In this document: piece after piece, positions 12,668 through 24,040 of the stretch
How the letters are laid out: each line of letters begins with the position of its first letter
Position numbering within the stretch: position 1 is the first letter of the stretch
Origin: Undaria pinnatifida
Taxonomy: Eukaryota > Sar > Phaeophyceae > Laminariales > Alariaceae
Direction: 5' to 3'
NCBI GenBank assembly: GCA_012845835.1
Contig: JABAKD010000025.1
Coordinates: 24,413,923-24,477,922 of the forward strand
Length of the DNA: 64,000 nucleotides
Notes under the pieces: model-generated
Databases searched by the model: none
Seen by the model: the letters and a program-made list of their open reading frames with translations, nothing else
What the model was told of the DNA's origin: nothing
Translations under genes and position numbers: made by a program

Positions 12668-12733
12668 ACTGTAGTATTCTTCTGCGGCTTCACCGATCAT
12701 TTAAAGTAAGTATTGGATTAGATGAGGCCTCCT
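12668..12733. repeat. 66-bp direct repeat, left copy
   Basis: Identical by eye to 13,295-13,360, a distance of 627 bp. The right copy includes the first codons of the minus-strand ORF 13,327-12,959; the left copy repeats those codons and is joined directly to the truncated PMP cassette B. Confidence 0.9.
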
Positions 12734-12753
12734 GCCCCGAAGCAGGAGGGCCT
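12725..12753. other. Imperfect hairpin
   Basis: Arms gaggcctcctgc and gcaggagggcctc pair with one bulged base around a short ccga loop. It stands 17 bases before the palindrome at 12,770; the pair is followed by an A-rich stretch (aaaataaaataaaatataataaaat, 12,803-12,827). Confidence 0.7.
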
Positions 12754-12769
12754 CGCCCGGGATGTACCT

Positions 12770-12791
12770 CCGCGCTGAGCGCTCAGCGCGG
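12770..12791. other. Perfect 22-nt palindrome
   Basis: The sequence around the centre gagc|gctc is self-complementary over 22 bases with no loop (half-site ccgcgctgagc). It could extrude as a cruciform or bind a dimeric protein. A hairpin just ahead of an A-rich end is a feature of some Helitron and SINE termini, but no matching terminus was found. Confidence 0.85.
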
Positions 12792-12958
12792 CTGTAATCC
12801 TGGAAAATAAAATAAAATATAATAAAATAAACAAACACGGCGCAGCAGCTACTCAGCACGCAGGATGTCAAGGGTGGTCCGAAATGTTTTCTGCGTCCTC
12901 TTGTTCTTGCCCGTTGGGCGGGGGTTAAAGGCAATGGTTGTGGCTCCGGTACTGTGCC

Positions 12959-13327
12959 TCAGATAGGCTCAAATAGGCCGGAACCAACAGCTTTGTTCCA
13001 ATCTCGGATCCATTTGAAGACATCCCTGGTTGCTTCCGCACGGGGCTGAGTGTGGCAAGGCGCTCGCAGACTTCTCCTGTCCGCAAAGGTTGTAAAACAA
13101 GAAACTACTCCATTCATAAGCTGGGTGGGTGGGATGGTCAGTATTTCTCCTTCAACGTATGTTCTCTGGCTTTGGGTTTGTGGGAAACATGCACAATGAT
13201 CGATGTGGCCTAGATTCTCCAAGAATTTAACCGGTTCCAAATCATGGAGCCACCTCCGTACCATCGATGTCTCATTTTCTGGAAGCCCGATTTTACTGTA
13301 GTATTCTTCTGCGGCTTCACCGATCAT
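12959..13327 (-). CDS. Unrecognised 122-residue ORF, N-terminal part conserved
   Basis: Starts at 13,327 (MIGEAAEEYY) and stops at 12,959. Residues 12-63 (from KIGLPENETSMVRRW to YVEGEIL) are nearly identical to a minus-strand stretch at 27,249-27,404, where most differences are single bases; the remaining 59 residues are unique here. The protein is charged and soluble-looking, with a CAC pair and no membrane segment. I do not recognise the family. Sharp loss of similarity right after GEIL in both copies suggests either an exon edge or a transposition or recombination breakpoint. The ATG is preceded by an A/T-rich stretch (atacttactttaa). It may be a fragment of a transposon protein or a duplicated host exon. 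Confidence 0.4.
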   Translation of the reverse strand: MIGEAAEEYYSKIGLPENETSMVRRWLHDLEPVKFLENLGHIDHCACFPQTQSQRTYVEGEILTIPPTQLMNGVVSCFTTFADRRSLRAPCHTQPRAEATRDVFKWIRDWNKAVGSGLFEPI

Positions 13328-13360
13328 TTAAAGTAAGTATTGGATTAGATGAGGCCTCCT
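13295..13360. repeat. 66-bp direct repeat, right copy
   Basis: Partner of 12,668-12,733. The two copies bracket 561 bases that contain the hairpins and the tail of the minus-strand ORF. Confidence 0.9.
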
Positions 13361-13674
13361 CCCCCAGCCGGTGGGCCTACCCATACTTCCATTGCTTCTT
13401 ATACTCTGCATCGGCTACTGGACTGGGGTCGTCGCCTCACCCAAACTTCTTATAAATTGTTTCCATACAGTGGCGTGCACGAAGCGAAGGACCGGCGGGT
13501 GTGGTAAGTCAATTAGGATTAGCCTACGTTTGCGTTCGCTTAGAAGCACCGTCACTGGTTTGATAGGTGCTCCCCGTAAGAGCAGCAGTAGTCACCGTAA
13601 AACATACATGGTACCTTGGTACTGCTTGTTCCATGTTCCAAACATCAGCATGATGTAAGCTCGTCACGGAGTGG

Positions 13675-14019
13675 GTGTTCCTGCATGACGAGTTCGTCCC
13701 AAACCGATTCGTGTCTGCGCACGAAACCCGGCACAAACGCGCTCCTCCCCGCGCCGGCGTCCTACGCCGCGGCATGCCACGACCACCGTCGGAGCGGCCA
13801 TTGCATCGGGTCCCTAAATACGTCTGCCGAAACAGGCAATGTGGGCGAGGGGTTGAGAATCGCCCATGTGTCCCCCCACCGATGTTCGGCGGAAAGCTGT
13901 GGAATAGGCTGCACGCCAGTCTGGCAATGATTTGGGTGCCAGAGCCATTCCTCCGCGCCCACCTACCGCGAATGCCAATACAAGACTATCTGGATGTCAA
14001 TACACAGCACCGAACGTAA
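13675..14019 (+). CDS. Unrecognised ORF with C/H-rich centre
   Basis: 114 codons, rich in Arg and Pro, with a centre VPKYVCRNRQCGRG and two further Cys/His that could form a small zinc-binding site, then a hydrophobic stretch (ASLAMIWVP). Zinc-ribbon plus aromatic residues recall the head of some transposases (for example ISXO2-like), but the match is too thin to name. 13,361-13,674 holds overlapping short frames on both strands and nothing else. From 14,020 to 14,250 I see nothing. Confidence 0.2.
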   Translation: MFLHDEFVPNRFVSAHETRHKRAPPRAGVLRRGMPRPPSERPLHRVPKYVCRNRQCGRGVENRPCVPPPMFGGKLWNRLHASLAMIWVPEPFLRAHLPRMPIQDYLDVNTQHRT

Positions 14020-14249
14020 AAAATTGGGGCAAACATTTCACGCCCCTTGTTCTGCTAAACAACTAAGCGAGCGTCGAAGTGATGCTGTGTGTCCAGCCAA
14101 CCTATCGAGAAAACCTGACGGTAGCACAGACACTAACAGCGCGACTCCTGGCCACTCCTACCTACCATTACCTAACAGCGAAATTATGATGTAGGAAATA
14201 GGAAGAGCTGCCATGAGTCACGCATGTGTCTGCGATACTATTAGTAGCT

Positions 14250-14720
14250 AGCAAAAAAAAAATATATATTAATAATTAAAATAAAAATTAATTAAGGGCC
14301 TGCAACCGAGATTTATAGTCAGCCCGCTCAGCCATCGCCCGGGCGGACCGGGGGCGGGCGGCGGAATGGCAGGAGAAGCGAGTAGGCCGCGGTCGCCGCC
14401 TCCCCGGCGACCCCGACCCCGTCCCGACCTCCAACTCCCCTGGCGCGCGGGCGTTGCGTTCTTATCCCCGCAGCGCCCAGATCGGGGGGGATTGGGGGCT
14501 GCTGGGCCAGCGATGCGCCCACCCACCCGTCGCGGCGTACACCCTGCCGGTGCATGTACGCCCAATTCACGTGGAGAGGGACCCGGGGATGGAGCCGTCG
14601 AAAGGTACCTGTACTGGGTTGCGGACGAGCTGTATTTAGCGTGTCGAGTCCTCGCAGCAGAAGCGGGTTTACCCGCCACACCGCGACACCCGCCCGTTAT
14701 CAAACCGTAGCACCCGCGCG
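14250..14720. other. AT-rich linker followed by GC-rich island
   Basis: 14,252-14,297 is almost pure A/T; 14,330-14,560 is strongly GC-rich with CGG/CCG runs, unlike anything else in the window. Open frames of 114-144 codons exist on both strands (14,366-14,710 plus; 14,269-14,703 and 14,328-14,681 minus), as expected for stop-poor GC-rich DNA, so none is called as a gene. The end of the minus frame (WRVNPLLLRGLDTL) returns at 16,440-16,475 as WQVNPLLLREIETL. Confidence 0.5.
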
Positions 14721-14960
14721 TAGGTAGGAAGACATGGGGGCAGCGGTCTCGGTATCCGTTGAAATGTATGCAGTGTCGACTACAAGCACGTTGTCAGCAC
14801 ATCAACCATAGATGTGTAATAAATGCCACCAGCGATACACTCTATCACCTCTGATAAAACTGCGTAAGCATTAAATGCATATTGACGGAGTAACAAGCGG
14901 TATAGCGGGCGCAACTCTGACCCCATGTCAGCCATAACTGTCTGTCAACCGCGACTTGCG
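14640..14960. repeat. About 320-bp dispersed duplication, copy 1
   Basis: Runs parallel to 16,430-16,755: ctcgcagcagaagcgggtt, then a gaagaca..gggcagcgg block, then cgacgttgtcagcaca, then gtataccggtcgcaac-type sequence. Identity is moderate (roughly three quarters by eye). The units mark the left border of the satellite field. Confidence 0.65.
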
Positions 14961-17900
14961 AAACAATAGCGGCGACGAAGACAGGCGTCAGTATCTGTTT
15001 GACATCAGCAATGAGCTAGGCAAAAGCATCTCCGGCACCGCCGTGCTTGCGATGATGGCAAAACAATCTCAATCCACGAAGCAGCGGCCATTATGTATGG
15101 ACACAGTCGTGCGATCGATAGCTTTTATATATTGACAGCACCCAGAAACTATCATCAGCAACAAGCAAATCAACTGCAGCGGCCCAGAAATAACACCGCC
15201 ATGCCAGTTATAGCTGTATAACAATAGAGATCAGCAAAACCAAAGCCTCCAGCACCGCCGGGCCGAGATCCGCCAACCAGAAGTCCCTGGCACTGCTACG
15301 CCGAGGTCAGCGAAGTAGAGCCTCTGGCACAACCGTGCCCGTGATTGCTGTATACCGACAGCGACTAGCGAAGCCACCGCAACCATACCCCAGCCACGTC
15401 AGCAGTCACACAAAGCAGCTCCGGCACGGCTGCGCCGGAGATTGGTGTATATCAACATTGATCAGTGAAGCAACAGTCAATAGCCCGCGCCGGAGATCGT
15501 CCTATAAAAGCAATCAGCGACGAAACAGCCAATATGACAGCCGTGCCATCAACCGCTGTATATCAACAGCGACAGTGATCAACGACTATCAACGGCGACT
15601 AGCGGGGCAACAGCGACAACACATCATTGTGGGCAATAGCTGTGTGTTAGCAGCTACCAGCAAAGCGAAAGCACTTTTGGCACAGCTGTATATCAACAGT
15701 GATCAGCAAAGTGAAACCATCTCTGGCACAACAGTGCCAATGATGGTTGCATATCCACACGGCCGTGTGTCAGCGACAGCTGTATACCCACATTAATACC
15801 GACATTACCCCTTTTGGAGCCCACGCACAGCGATGAATCAAGTAAGAAAGGCGGTCATTGCCATAGCATGAGTGCGCAGCACACGATGTTTCATGCTACG
15901 CGCGCATCGCGCAGCTTCTTGCGTTGGAGTCGCACATGAAAATTCCCACTCCTTAAGCTAGCACCCCGTGTAACGTCGTGTGGCTGACCCTGCAATTGCC
16001 AGTTATGTTCGTCAGCGTTGCTCTCCGAAGTCCCAAAGGGGGTATTAGTACCCACAGCAATCTGCAAAGCAAAAGCATCTGGTGCAGCCGAGCCAGTGAT
16101 AACTGTTCGATCTGCGCGTCAACGATAGCTGTGTAACCACCGCAACAAGCGAAACATGCAGCCATCCGTGATGAAACTGCATCAGCATGAACTGTATATC
16201 CACAGTAAAGAGAGGTACAGCGGTCGGTATAGCGGTCGGTATAGCGGTCGCCACCCTGACCCATGTCACCAACAACTGTGTCCCAGCCGCGTCCCGTGAA
16301 TCAGTAGCGGCACGAAGATAATTGTCAACATCTGGATGAACACAGCAACCAGCAAGATACGTGTGTTAACCGCAACCAACCAGCAACCAGCGAAGTTAGA
16401 CCATGAGTTCGTTCCGATCTTGTTTCGCAAAGTCTCTATCTCTCGCAGCAGAAGCGGGTTAACCTGCCACATGGTAACCCCGCCCATTATTAAACCGTAA
16501 CTCGCGCGCGTCGGTGAGAAGACAAGGGAGCAGCGGCGTCGGCATCCAAGATATATGCCGTATCGACTGCAACGACGTTGTCAGCACACTAACCCTGGCT
16601 GTGTAACCCCGCAACCCGCGACACACGCAGTCGCCTCTGATTAAACTGCGTTAGCATGAAGTGTATATCAACAGTAACGAGTGGTATAGCGGTCGCAACG
16701 CTGACCCATGTCAGCCATAGCTGTATCTCAGCCGCGATCCGAAAGTCAGCTGCGGCAATGAAGACAGCCGAACCATCTGTGTACCTCAGCAACTGGCAAG
16801 ACAACATGTCCCCGGCAAAGCCGATCCAGCGATGGTGGTATATCCACTACACCCAACCAGCGACCAGAGAGGTGGCAGCACAACGTACCGAGGCCAGCGG
16901 AACAAAAACCGCTGGTGCTGCCGTACCGAGGTCAACGACGCAAAGCCCGCTGGCACCGCCGTGCCTATGGAAGCGATATATTGCTATCGAGGAGCGAAGC
17001 AATCGCAACCGATAGCAACCGTAATACCACCATGTCAATGAGCGGCCTAGATAATCAGCACAGCAAAATACAACTAACCCAGCCGTGTATCAACCGTGAG
17101 CAAGGAAGCAGATGCACTGCTGGACGACGCAGCCGTGTCGACCAGGGCGGTACATTAATCGCGATCAATCGACCAGGGCGGCACATCAACCGCGATTGGC
17201 CCAGCGAGATCGCCTAAACGCGTATCGCCAAAGCAAAATACGCCCAGCCCAGTCGTATGTCAACAAACGGCAAAGCGAAGGTCATTCAAGACGCCACAAC
17301 CGTGTCGACCAGAGCGGTAGATCCCCGCGATCCGCAAAGCGAAAGGATATCTGCGACCCCTGTATATCAACAGCGATCGGCAAAACCAACTCCCTCAGGC
17401 ACACCCGCGCCCGCGATTTTTTCAAAGCGAAAATACAAAAGGCACAGCTGCATATCAACCCCGAGCAGCAAAGCGAAAACGCTGCTGAGCGACACAGTCG
17501 TGTCGAGCAGAGCGATGTAACCACGGTCAGCAGCGCGAAAGCATATCTGGCATAGCCGTACATCAGTGCTGATCAGCAGAGCGAAAGCACATTTGGCCCA
17601 GCCGGCCATGAAGTGTGTATGTCCCCACTGCGGCATAACCAATCGGCAACGCGAAAACACAACTAATCCAGTCGTATATCAACTACGATCAGGAAAGAAA
17701 AAGCACTTCTAGGCCACACTGCCGTGTCGAGCAGAGCGCTATATCAACTGCGATCCACAGAAAGAAAGTATATCTGGCACAGCTGCATATCAGAGTGCGG
17801 TGTATCAACCGCGATCAGCCAAGCGAAAACATACTGTCGTAGCAATGTATCAACAGCGGTCAGGACACCAAAGCGACAGCGCTGCTGGATAACACAGTCG

Positions 17901-18000
17901 TGACTGCCAGAGCGGTATATTCACCGCGATCAGCAAACCAAAGGCATCTATGACACAACTGTTATCCCCAGCGCCGTAAATCAACCGCAATCAGCAACAC
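14960..18000. repeat. Diverged flank of the satellite field
   Basis: Motifs of the core array (tatatcaac, cgatcagcaaagc, ctggcacagc) recur irregularly, separated by unrelated or strongly mutated sequence. 16,430-16,755 is copy 2 of the 320-bp duplication. 15,780-16,050 contains no motif I recognise. No gene is supported; the 103-153-codon frames come from the low stop content of the repeat. Confidence 0.6.
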
Positions 18001-19770
18001 AAAACGCATTTGGTGCCGCTGTATAAAAACTGCGATCAGCAAAGCAAAATAATGTCTGGCGCGCCGGATTCAACAGCAATCAGAGAACTGAAGCGAAAAC
18101 CCTTCTGGACGACACAACCGTGTCGACCAGAGTGGTGTATCAACCGCAATCAGCAAGCAAGAGCATATCTGGCGCAGATGTATATCACTAGCGCGGTATA
18201 GCTGCATATGAACAGCAATCAAAAGCTAAAGCGAAAGCACTTCTGGACGATGCATCCGTGTCGACCAGGGCGGAATATTAACCGCGAGATCAGCCAAGCA
18301 AATGCCTATTCAGCGCAACTGCGTATTACCAGCGCGGTATATCAACTGCGATCAGCGAAGCAAAGCATATCTAGCACCATCTGGCACAGCCGTATATCAC
18401 CATCAGCGCGATATAGCTGTGTATCAACAGCAATCTTTAAGCGACAGCCCTGCTGGGCGACGCAGCCGACGAGGGCAGTACATCAACCGCGATCAGCAAA
18501 GAAAAGGCATACATGTCGCAACTGTATATCACCAGCGTGGCATATCAACCGCGTTCAGTAAAGCAAAAGCATATCTGCCGCAGCTGTACATCACCAGCGC
18601 GGCATATCAACCGCGGTCAGCGAAGCGAAAGCATATCTGGCGCAGCCGTATATCAACAGCAATCACAATACTAAGCAAAAGCACCGCTGGGCAACACGGC
18701 CGTGCCGACCAGCGCTGTATATCAACCGCAATCAGCAAAGCAAAAGCATACCCGACGCAGCTGTATATCAACACCACGGTATACCAACCGCGATCAGCAA
18801 AGGGAAATAATATCTAGCACAACTGTATATCAAATGCGCGGAACATCAACCGCTATCAGCACAGCGGGAGCATATATATCTGGCGCAGCTATATATCAAC
18901 AGCCATCAAAGCTTAAACCAAAACCGTTCTGGACGACGCAGCCGTGTCGACCAGGGCGATAGATCAACCGCGATCAGTAGCAAGAAAAATATCTGGCGCA
19001 GATGTATGTCACCAGCGCGGTATAGCTGTATGTCAACAGCAATCAAAAACTTGAAGCGAAGCCGCTCTGGACGACACACCCGTGGCAGCCAGAGCGCAGC
19101 TGTGTATCAACAGCGCGGAACATCAACTGCAATCAGCATAGCGGAAGCATATATAGCGCAGCTGTATATTAAGAGCCATCGAAAGCTTAAAGCGATGCCG
19201 TTTTGGACGACACAGCCGTGTCGACCAGAGCGGTGTATCATCCGCGATCAGCCGGAAGAAAAATATCTGGCGCAGATGTATGTCACCAGCGCGGTATAGC
19301 TGTACGTCAACAGGAATAAAAAAACTTAAAGCAAAGCCGTTCTGGACGGCCGTGTCGAGCAATATATCAACCGCGATCAGCAAAGCAGAAACATATCTGG
19401 CGCAGATGTAAATCAACAGCGTGGTGTAGTTGTATATCAGCAGCAATCAAAACCTGAAGCGAACGCACTACTAGAAAATGCAGCCGTGTCGACCAGAGCG
19501 GTATATCAACCACGATCAGCAAAACAAAAGCATATATGGCGCAGCTGTATTTCACCAGCGCCGAATGTCAACCGCGATCAGCAGAGCTAAGCCGTATATG
19601 GTGCATCTGCATGTCACCAGGGCAATATAGCTGCATACAACAGCATCCAAATCGAAAGCGAAAGCACTTGTGAATGACACAGCCATGTCGACGAAGGCGG
19701 TATCAACCGCGATCAGCAAAGCAAAACATATCTGGCGCAGGTGTAGATCAACCGTGATCTGCAAAGTCAA

Positions 19771-21299
19771 AGCATATCTGAGCTGTATATCAACAGCAAT
19801 CAAAATCTAAAGCGAAAACGCTTCTGGACGACATAGCCGCGTCGACCAGTGCGGTATATAAATCGCTATCAGCAAAGCAAGAGCATAACCGGCCCAGCTG
19901 TATATCATGAGCGCGGCATAGCTGTATATCAACAGCCATCCAAAACCAAAGCAAACGAACGTCTAGACGACACAGTCGTGTCGACCTGGGCGGTATATCA
20001 ACCTCGAGAGCTGTATATAAATGGCAATCAAAAACAAAATCGAAAGCATTTCTGGTCGACACAGCCGTGTCGACCTGGGCGGTGTATCAACCGCGATCAG
20101 CAAAGCAAAAGCATCTCTGGTGCAGCTGTATATCACCAGCGTGGTGTAGCTGTATATCAACAGCCATCCAAATTAAAGCGAAAGCACTTCTGGACGACAC
20201 AGCCGTGTCGACCTGGGCGGTATATTAACCACGAAATCTGTATGTCAACAGCGATCAGAAGACTGAAGCGAAAGCACTTCTCGTCGACACAGCAGTGTCG
20301 ACCCGGGCGGTGTATCAACCACAATCAGCAAAGCAGAGACATCTCTGGCGCAGCTGTATTTCGCCAGCGCGGTGTAGCTGTATATCAACAGCCATCAAAA
20401 TCGAAATCGAAAGCACTTGTGGACGACACAGCCATGTCTACCAGGGCGGTATTAACCGCGATCAACGAAGCAAAAGATATCTGGCGCAGCTGTATATCAA
20501 CCACGATCAGCAAATCGAAAGCATATCTGAGCTGTATATCAACAGCAATCAAAATCTAAAGCGAAAACGCTTCTGGACGACATAGCCGCGTCGACCAGTG
20601 CGGTATATAAATCGCTATCAGCAAAGCAAGAGCATAACCGGCCCAGCTGTATATCATGAGCGCGGCATAGCTGTATATCAACAGCCAACCAAAACCAAAG
20701 CAAACGAACGTCTAGACGACACAGTCGTGTCGACCTGGGCGGTATATCAACCTCGAGAGCTGTATATAAATGGCAATCAAAAACAAAATCGAAAGCATTT
20801 CTGGTCGACACAGCCGTGTCGACCTGAGCGGTGTATCAACCGCGATCAGCAAAGCAAAAGCATCTCTGGTGCAGCTGTATATCACCAGCGTGGTGTAGCT
20901 GTATATCAACAGCCATCCAAATTAAAGCGAAAGCACTTCTGGACGACACAGCCGTGTCGACCTGGGCGGTATATTAACCACGAAATCTGTATGTCAACAG
21001 CGATCAGAAGACTGAAGCGAAAGCACTTCTCGTCGACACAGCAGTGTCGACCTGGGCGGTGTATCAACCACAATCAGCAAAGCAGAGACATCTCTGGCGC
21101 AGCTGTATTTCGCCAGCGCGGTGTAGCTGTATATCAACAGCCATCAAAATCGAAATCGAAAGCACTTGTGGACGACACAGCCATGTCTACCAGGGCGGTA
21201 TTAACCGCGATCAACGAAGCAAAAGATATCTGGCGCAGCTGTATATCAACCACGATCAGCAAATCGAAAGCATATCTGAGCTGTATATCAACAGCAATC
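19771..21299. repeat. Nearly perfect 749-bp tandem duplication in the satellite
   Basis: Copy 1 is about 19,771-20,519 and copy 2 about 20,520-21,268, with the shared 31-bp edge (agcatatctgagctgtatat...) appearing a third time at 21,269-21,299. I count about three substitutions between the two copies, so the duplication is young compared with the surrounding units, which differ much more. Confidence 0.9.
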
Positions 21300-21777
21300 G
21301 AACATTATGGCGAAAGCACTTCTGGACGACACAGCGTGTCGACCATTGCGGTATATCAACCGCTATCAGCATATGCGGCGAAGCGGTATATCACCAGCGC
21401 GATATAGCTGTATAACAACAGCCATCAGAAATAAATGCGAAAGCATTTCTGGACCACGCAGCCGTGTCGACCAGGGCGGTATATCAACCGCGAAAGCTGT
21501 ATATCAACAGCAATCAAAAACGAAAGCGAAAGCACTTCTGGTTGACACAGCCGCGTCGACCTGGGCGGTGTGTCAACCGCGAACCTCCGCGAAGCTTCTC
21601 TGGCGCAGCTGTATACACCAGTGCGGTATAGCTAGCAATAAATGAAAAATAAATAAAGCGAAAGCGCTTCTGGACGACACAGTCGTGTCGACCAGGGCGG
21701 TATATCAATGGCGAGAGCTGTACATCAACAGCAATCAAAACTGAAGCGGAAGCACTTCTGGTCGACACAACCGTGTC

Positions 21778-21939
21778 GACCTGGGCGGTGTATCAGCCAC
21801 GATCAGCAACGCGAAATCATCTCTGGCGCAGCTGCATATCACCAGCGCGGTACACCTAGACCTGGGCGGTGTATCAGCCACGATCAGCAACGCGAAATCA
21901 TCTCTGGCGCAGCTGCATATCACCAGCGTGGTACAGCTG
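21778..21939. repeat. 81-bp tandem duplication in the satellite
   Basis: gacctgggcggtgtatcagc starts at 21,778 and again at 21,859, with the same continuation to tatcaccagcg. It lengthens one 140-bp interval to 222 bp. Confidence 0.9.
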
Positions 21940-23544
21940 TATATCAACAGCAATAAATAAACCTAAAGCGAAAGCATCTCTGGACGACACAGCCGTGTCG
22001 ACCAGGGCGGTGTATCAATGGCGAGAGCTGTATTATCAACCGCAATCAAAACTGAAGCGAAAGCACTTCTGGTCGACACAGCCGTGTCCACCTGGGTGGT
22101 GTATCAACCGCGATCAGCAAAGCAAAAGCATCTCTGGCGCAGCTGCATATCACCTGCGCGGTATAGCTGTATATCAAAAGCAATTTATCTAAAGCGAAAC
22201 GGCTTCTGGACGACACAGCCGTGTCGATCTGGGCGGTGTATCAACCGCTATCAGCAAAGCGAGAGCATCTCTGGCGCAGCTATATATCACAAGCGCGGTA
22301 TATCAACCATGATCAGCAAAGCGAAAACATATCTGAGCTGCATATCAACAGCAATCGAAAATAATGGCGAAAGCACTTCTGAACGACACTGCCGTGTCAA
22401 CCTGGGCGGTATATCAACCGCTATCAGCAAAGCAAGAGCATATTCGGCGCAGCTGTATATCACCAGTGCGGTATAGCTGTATATCAACAGCCATCAGAAA
22501 TAAATGCGAAAGCATTCCTGGATTAAACAGCCGTGTCGACCAGGGCGGTATATCAACCGCGAAAGCTGTATATCAACAGCAATCAAGAACGAAAGCGAAA
22601 GCACTTCTGGTTGACACAGCCGCGTCGACCTGGGCGGTGCCTCAATCGCGAACAGCAAAGCAAAAGCATCTCTGGCGCAGCTGTATATCACCAGCGCGGT
22701 ATAGCTGTATATCAGCAGCAACAAATACAAATAAATAAAGCGAAAGCGCTTCTGGACGACACCGCCGTGTCGACCAGGGCGGCATATCAATGGCGAAAGC
22801 TGTACATCAACAGCAATCAAAACTGAAGCGAAAGCACTTCTGGTCGACACAGCCGTGTCGACCTGGGCGGTGTATCAGCCACAATCAGCAAAGCGAAATC
22901 ATCTTTGGCGCAGCTGTATATCACCAGCGCGGTATAGCTGTATATCAACAGCATTAAATAAAAAAAAATAAAGCGAAAGCATCTCTGGACGACACAGCCG
23001 TGTCGACCTGGGCGGTGTATCAACCGCGATCAGCAAAGCAAAATCATCTCTGGCGCAGCTGCATATCACCAGCGCACTCTATCAACCGCGATCAAAGCGA
23101 AATCATGTATGACGCACACCCTATCTACCGCGATCAAAGCGAAATCATATATGACGCAGCGATATCTACACCGACCAAGCTATAGCATGTCTAGCGCAGC
23201 GGTTTCGACCAGGGTGGTGTATCAGCAACGCAACAGCATATACGGCGCAGCTGTATATCACCAGCACGGTCTATCAACCGCGATCAGCGAACGGAAAGCT
23301 TTTCTGGCGCAGCTGTATATCAACAGCAATCAGCACAGCAAACCCTTCTCAGGCACCGCCCCGCAGACATATGTAACATAGCCAGCACGTCCGTATATCA
23401 ACAACGGGCAGCAGAGCCGAAAGCACGCCTGGACCACACAGGCGCGTCGATCAGAGCGGTAAATCACCCGCGATCAGCAAAGCGTATGGCAGCAGCTACT
23501 AGCGAGCAGATCATGTAAAATAAAATGACATCGGCAATACGTCA

Positions 23545-24040
23545 CACTGCTGTATAGCCGTGCTTTGTACTTTAGGAAGGGTAAGGCGTGGTCTAATCAG
23601 ATAAGTACAAGTATCGAGGTTGTACAAGTACCGAGGTTGGTACTGCAAATCGTTTCCAAAACAAGAGCGATATATCAACCGCGATCAGCAAAGCGTACAT
23701 CAGCAGCTAGCCACCAGCAAAGCAACAGGGCGTGGTCAGTCATAAGCCACAACCTACATCAGGAGTTACCACGCAGAAGCCCCGAGTATTGTTCCATATC
23801 ATACACGAAATACCAGCAATGTCATGCGCGAAACGCCATCAGTAGCACGGAGCCTGGTACTACTCATCAGGCATGGGGTGTGGCTGGATACAGCAGATAG
23901 ATAATACAAAATAGACAAAATAATATCGGGACACTACATCCTGTACAGCCGTGCTTGGTACTTGGCAGAAGTGTAAGGCGTGGTCTCTTCGGACACATAC
24001 AAGTACCGAGGTTGGTACTGCTGATTGTTTCCAGAACATG
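23545..24040. repeat. Pair of about 100-bp direct repeats beside the satellite
   Basis: 23,550-23,660 and 23,938-24,035 share gccgtgctt(t/g)gtactt, taaggcgtggtct and acaagtaccgaggttggtactg. Between them satellite words (tatatcaaccgcgatcagcaaagc, 23,671-23,694) reappear once, so the pair interleaves with the end of the array. Confidence 0.7.

Larger units (their letters stand above)
18000..23500. repeat. Complex satellite array with hairpin in each unit
   Basis: Units are built from fixed words: gcgaaagcacttctgg, then gacgacacagccgtgtcgac, then c(c/t)(a/t)gggcggt(a/g)tatcaaccgcgatcag, caaagcaaaagcat, ctctggcgcagctg, tatatcaccagcgcgg and tatagctgtatatcaacagc. The hairpin word has arms gtcgacac/gtgtcgac around a 4-nt loop in its perfect form (20,055-20,074). 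In the well-ordered part (19.8-22.2 kb) hairpin-to-hairpin distances alternate about 140 and 88-90 bp, giving a dimeric higher-order unit near 228 bp. ORFs of up to 269 codons here are a consequence of the repeat. Confidence 0.85.

Noticed and set aside
14269-14703. 144-codon minus ORF and 114-codon plus ORF
   Set aside because: GC-rich sequence without stops gives open frames on both strands; no recognisable protein.
19849-21407. Pair of long ORFs (236 and 269 codons)
   Set aside because: They lie in satellite units, are copies of each other at 749 bp, and other frames are open as well; no codon or domain evidence.
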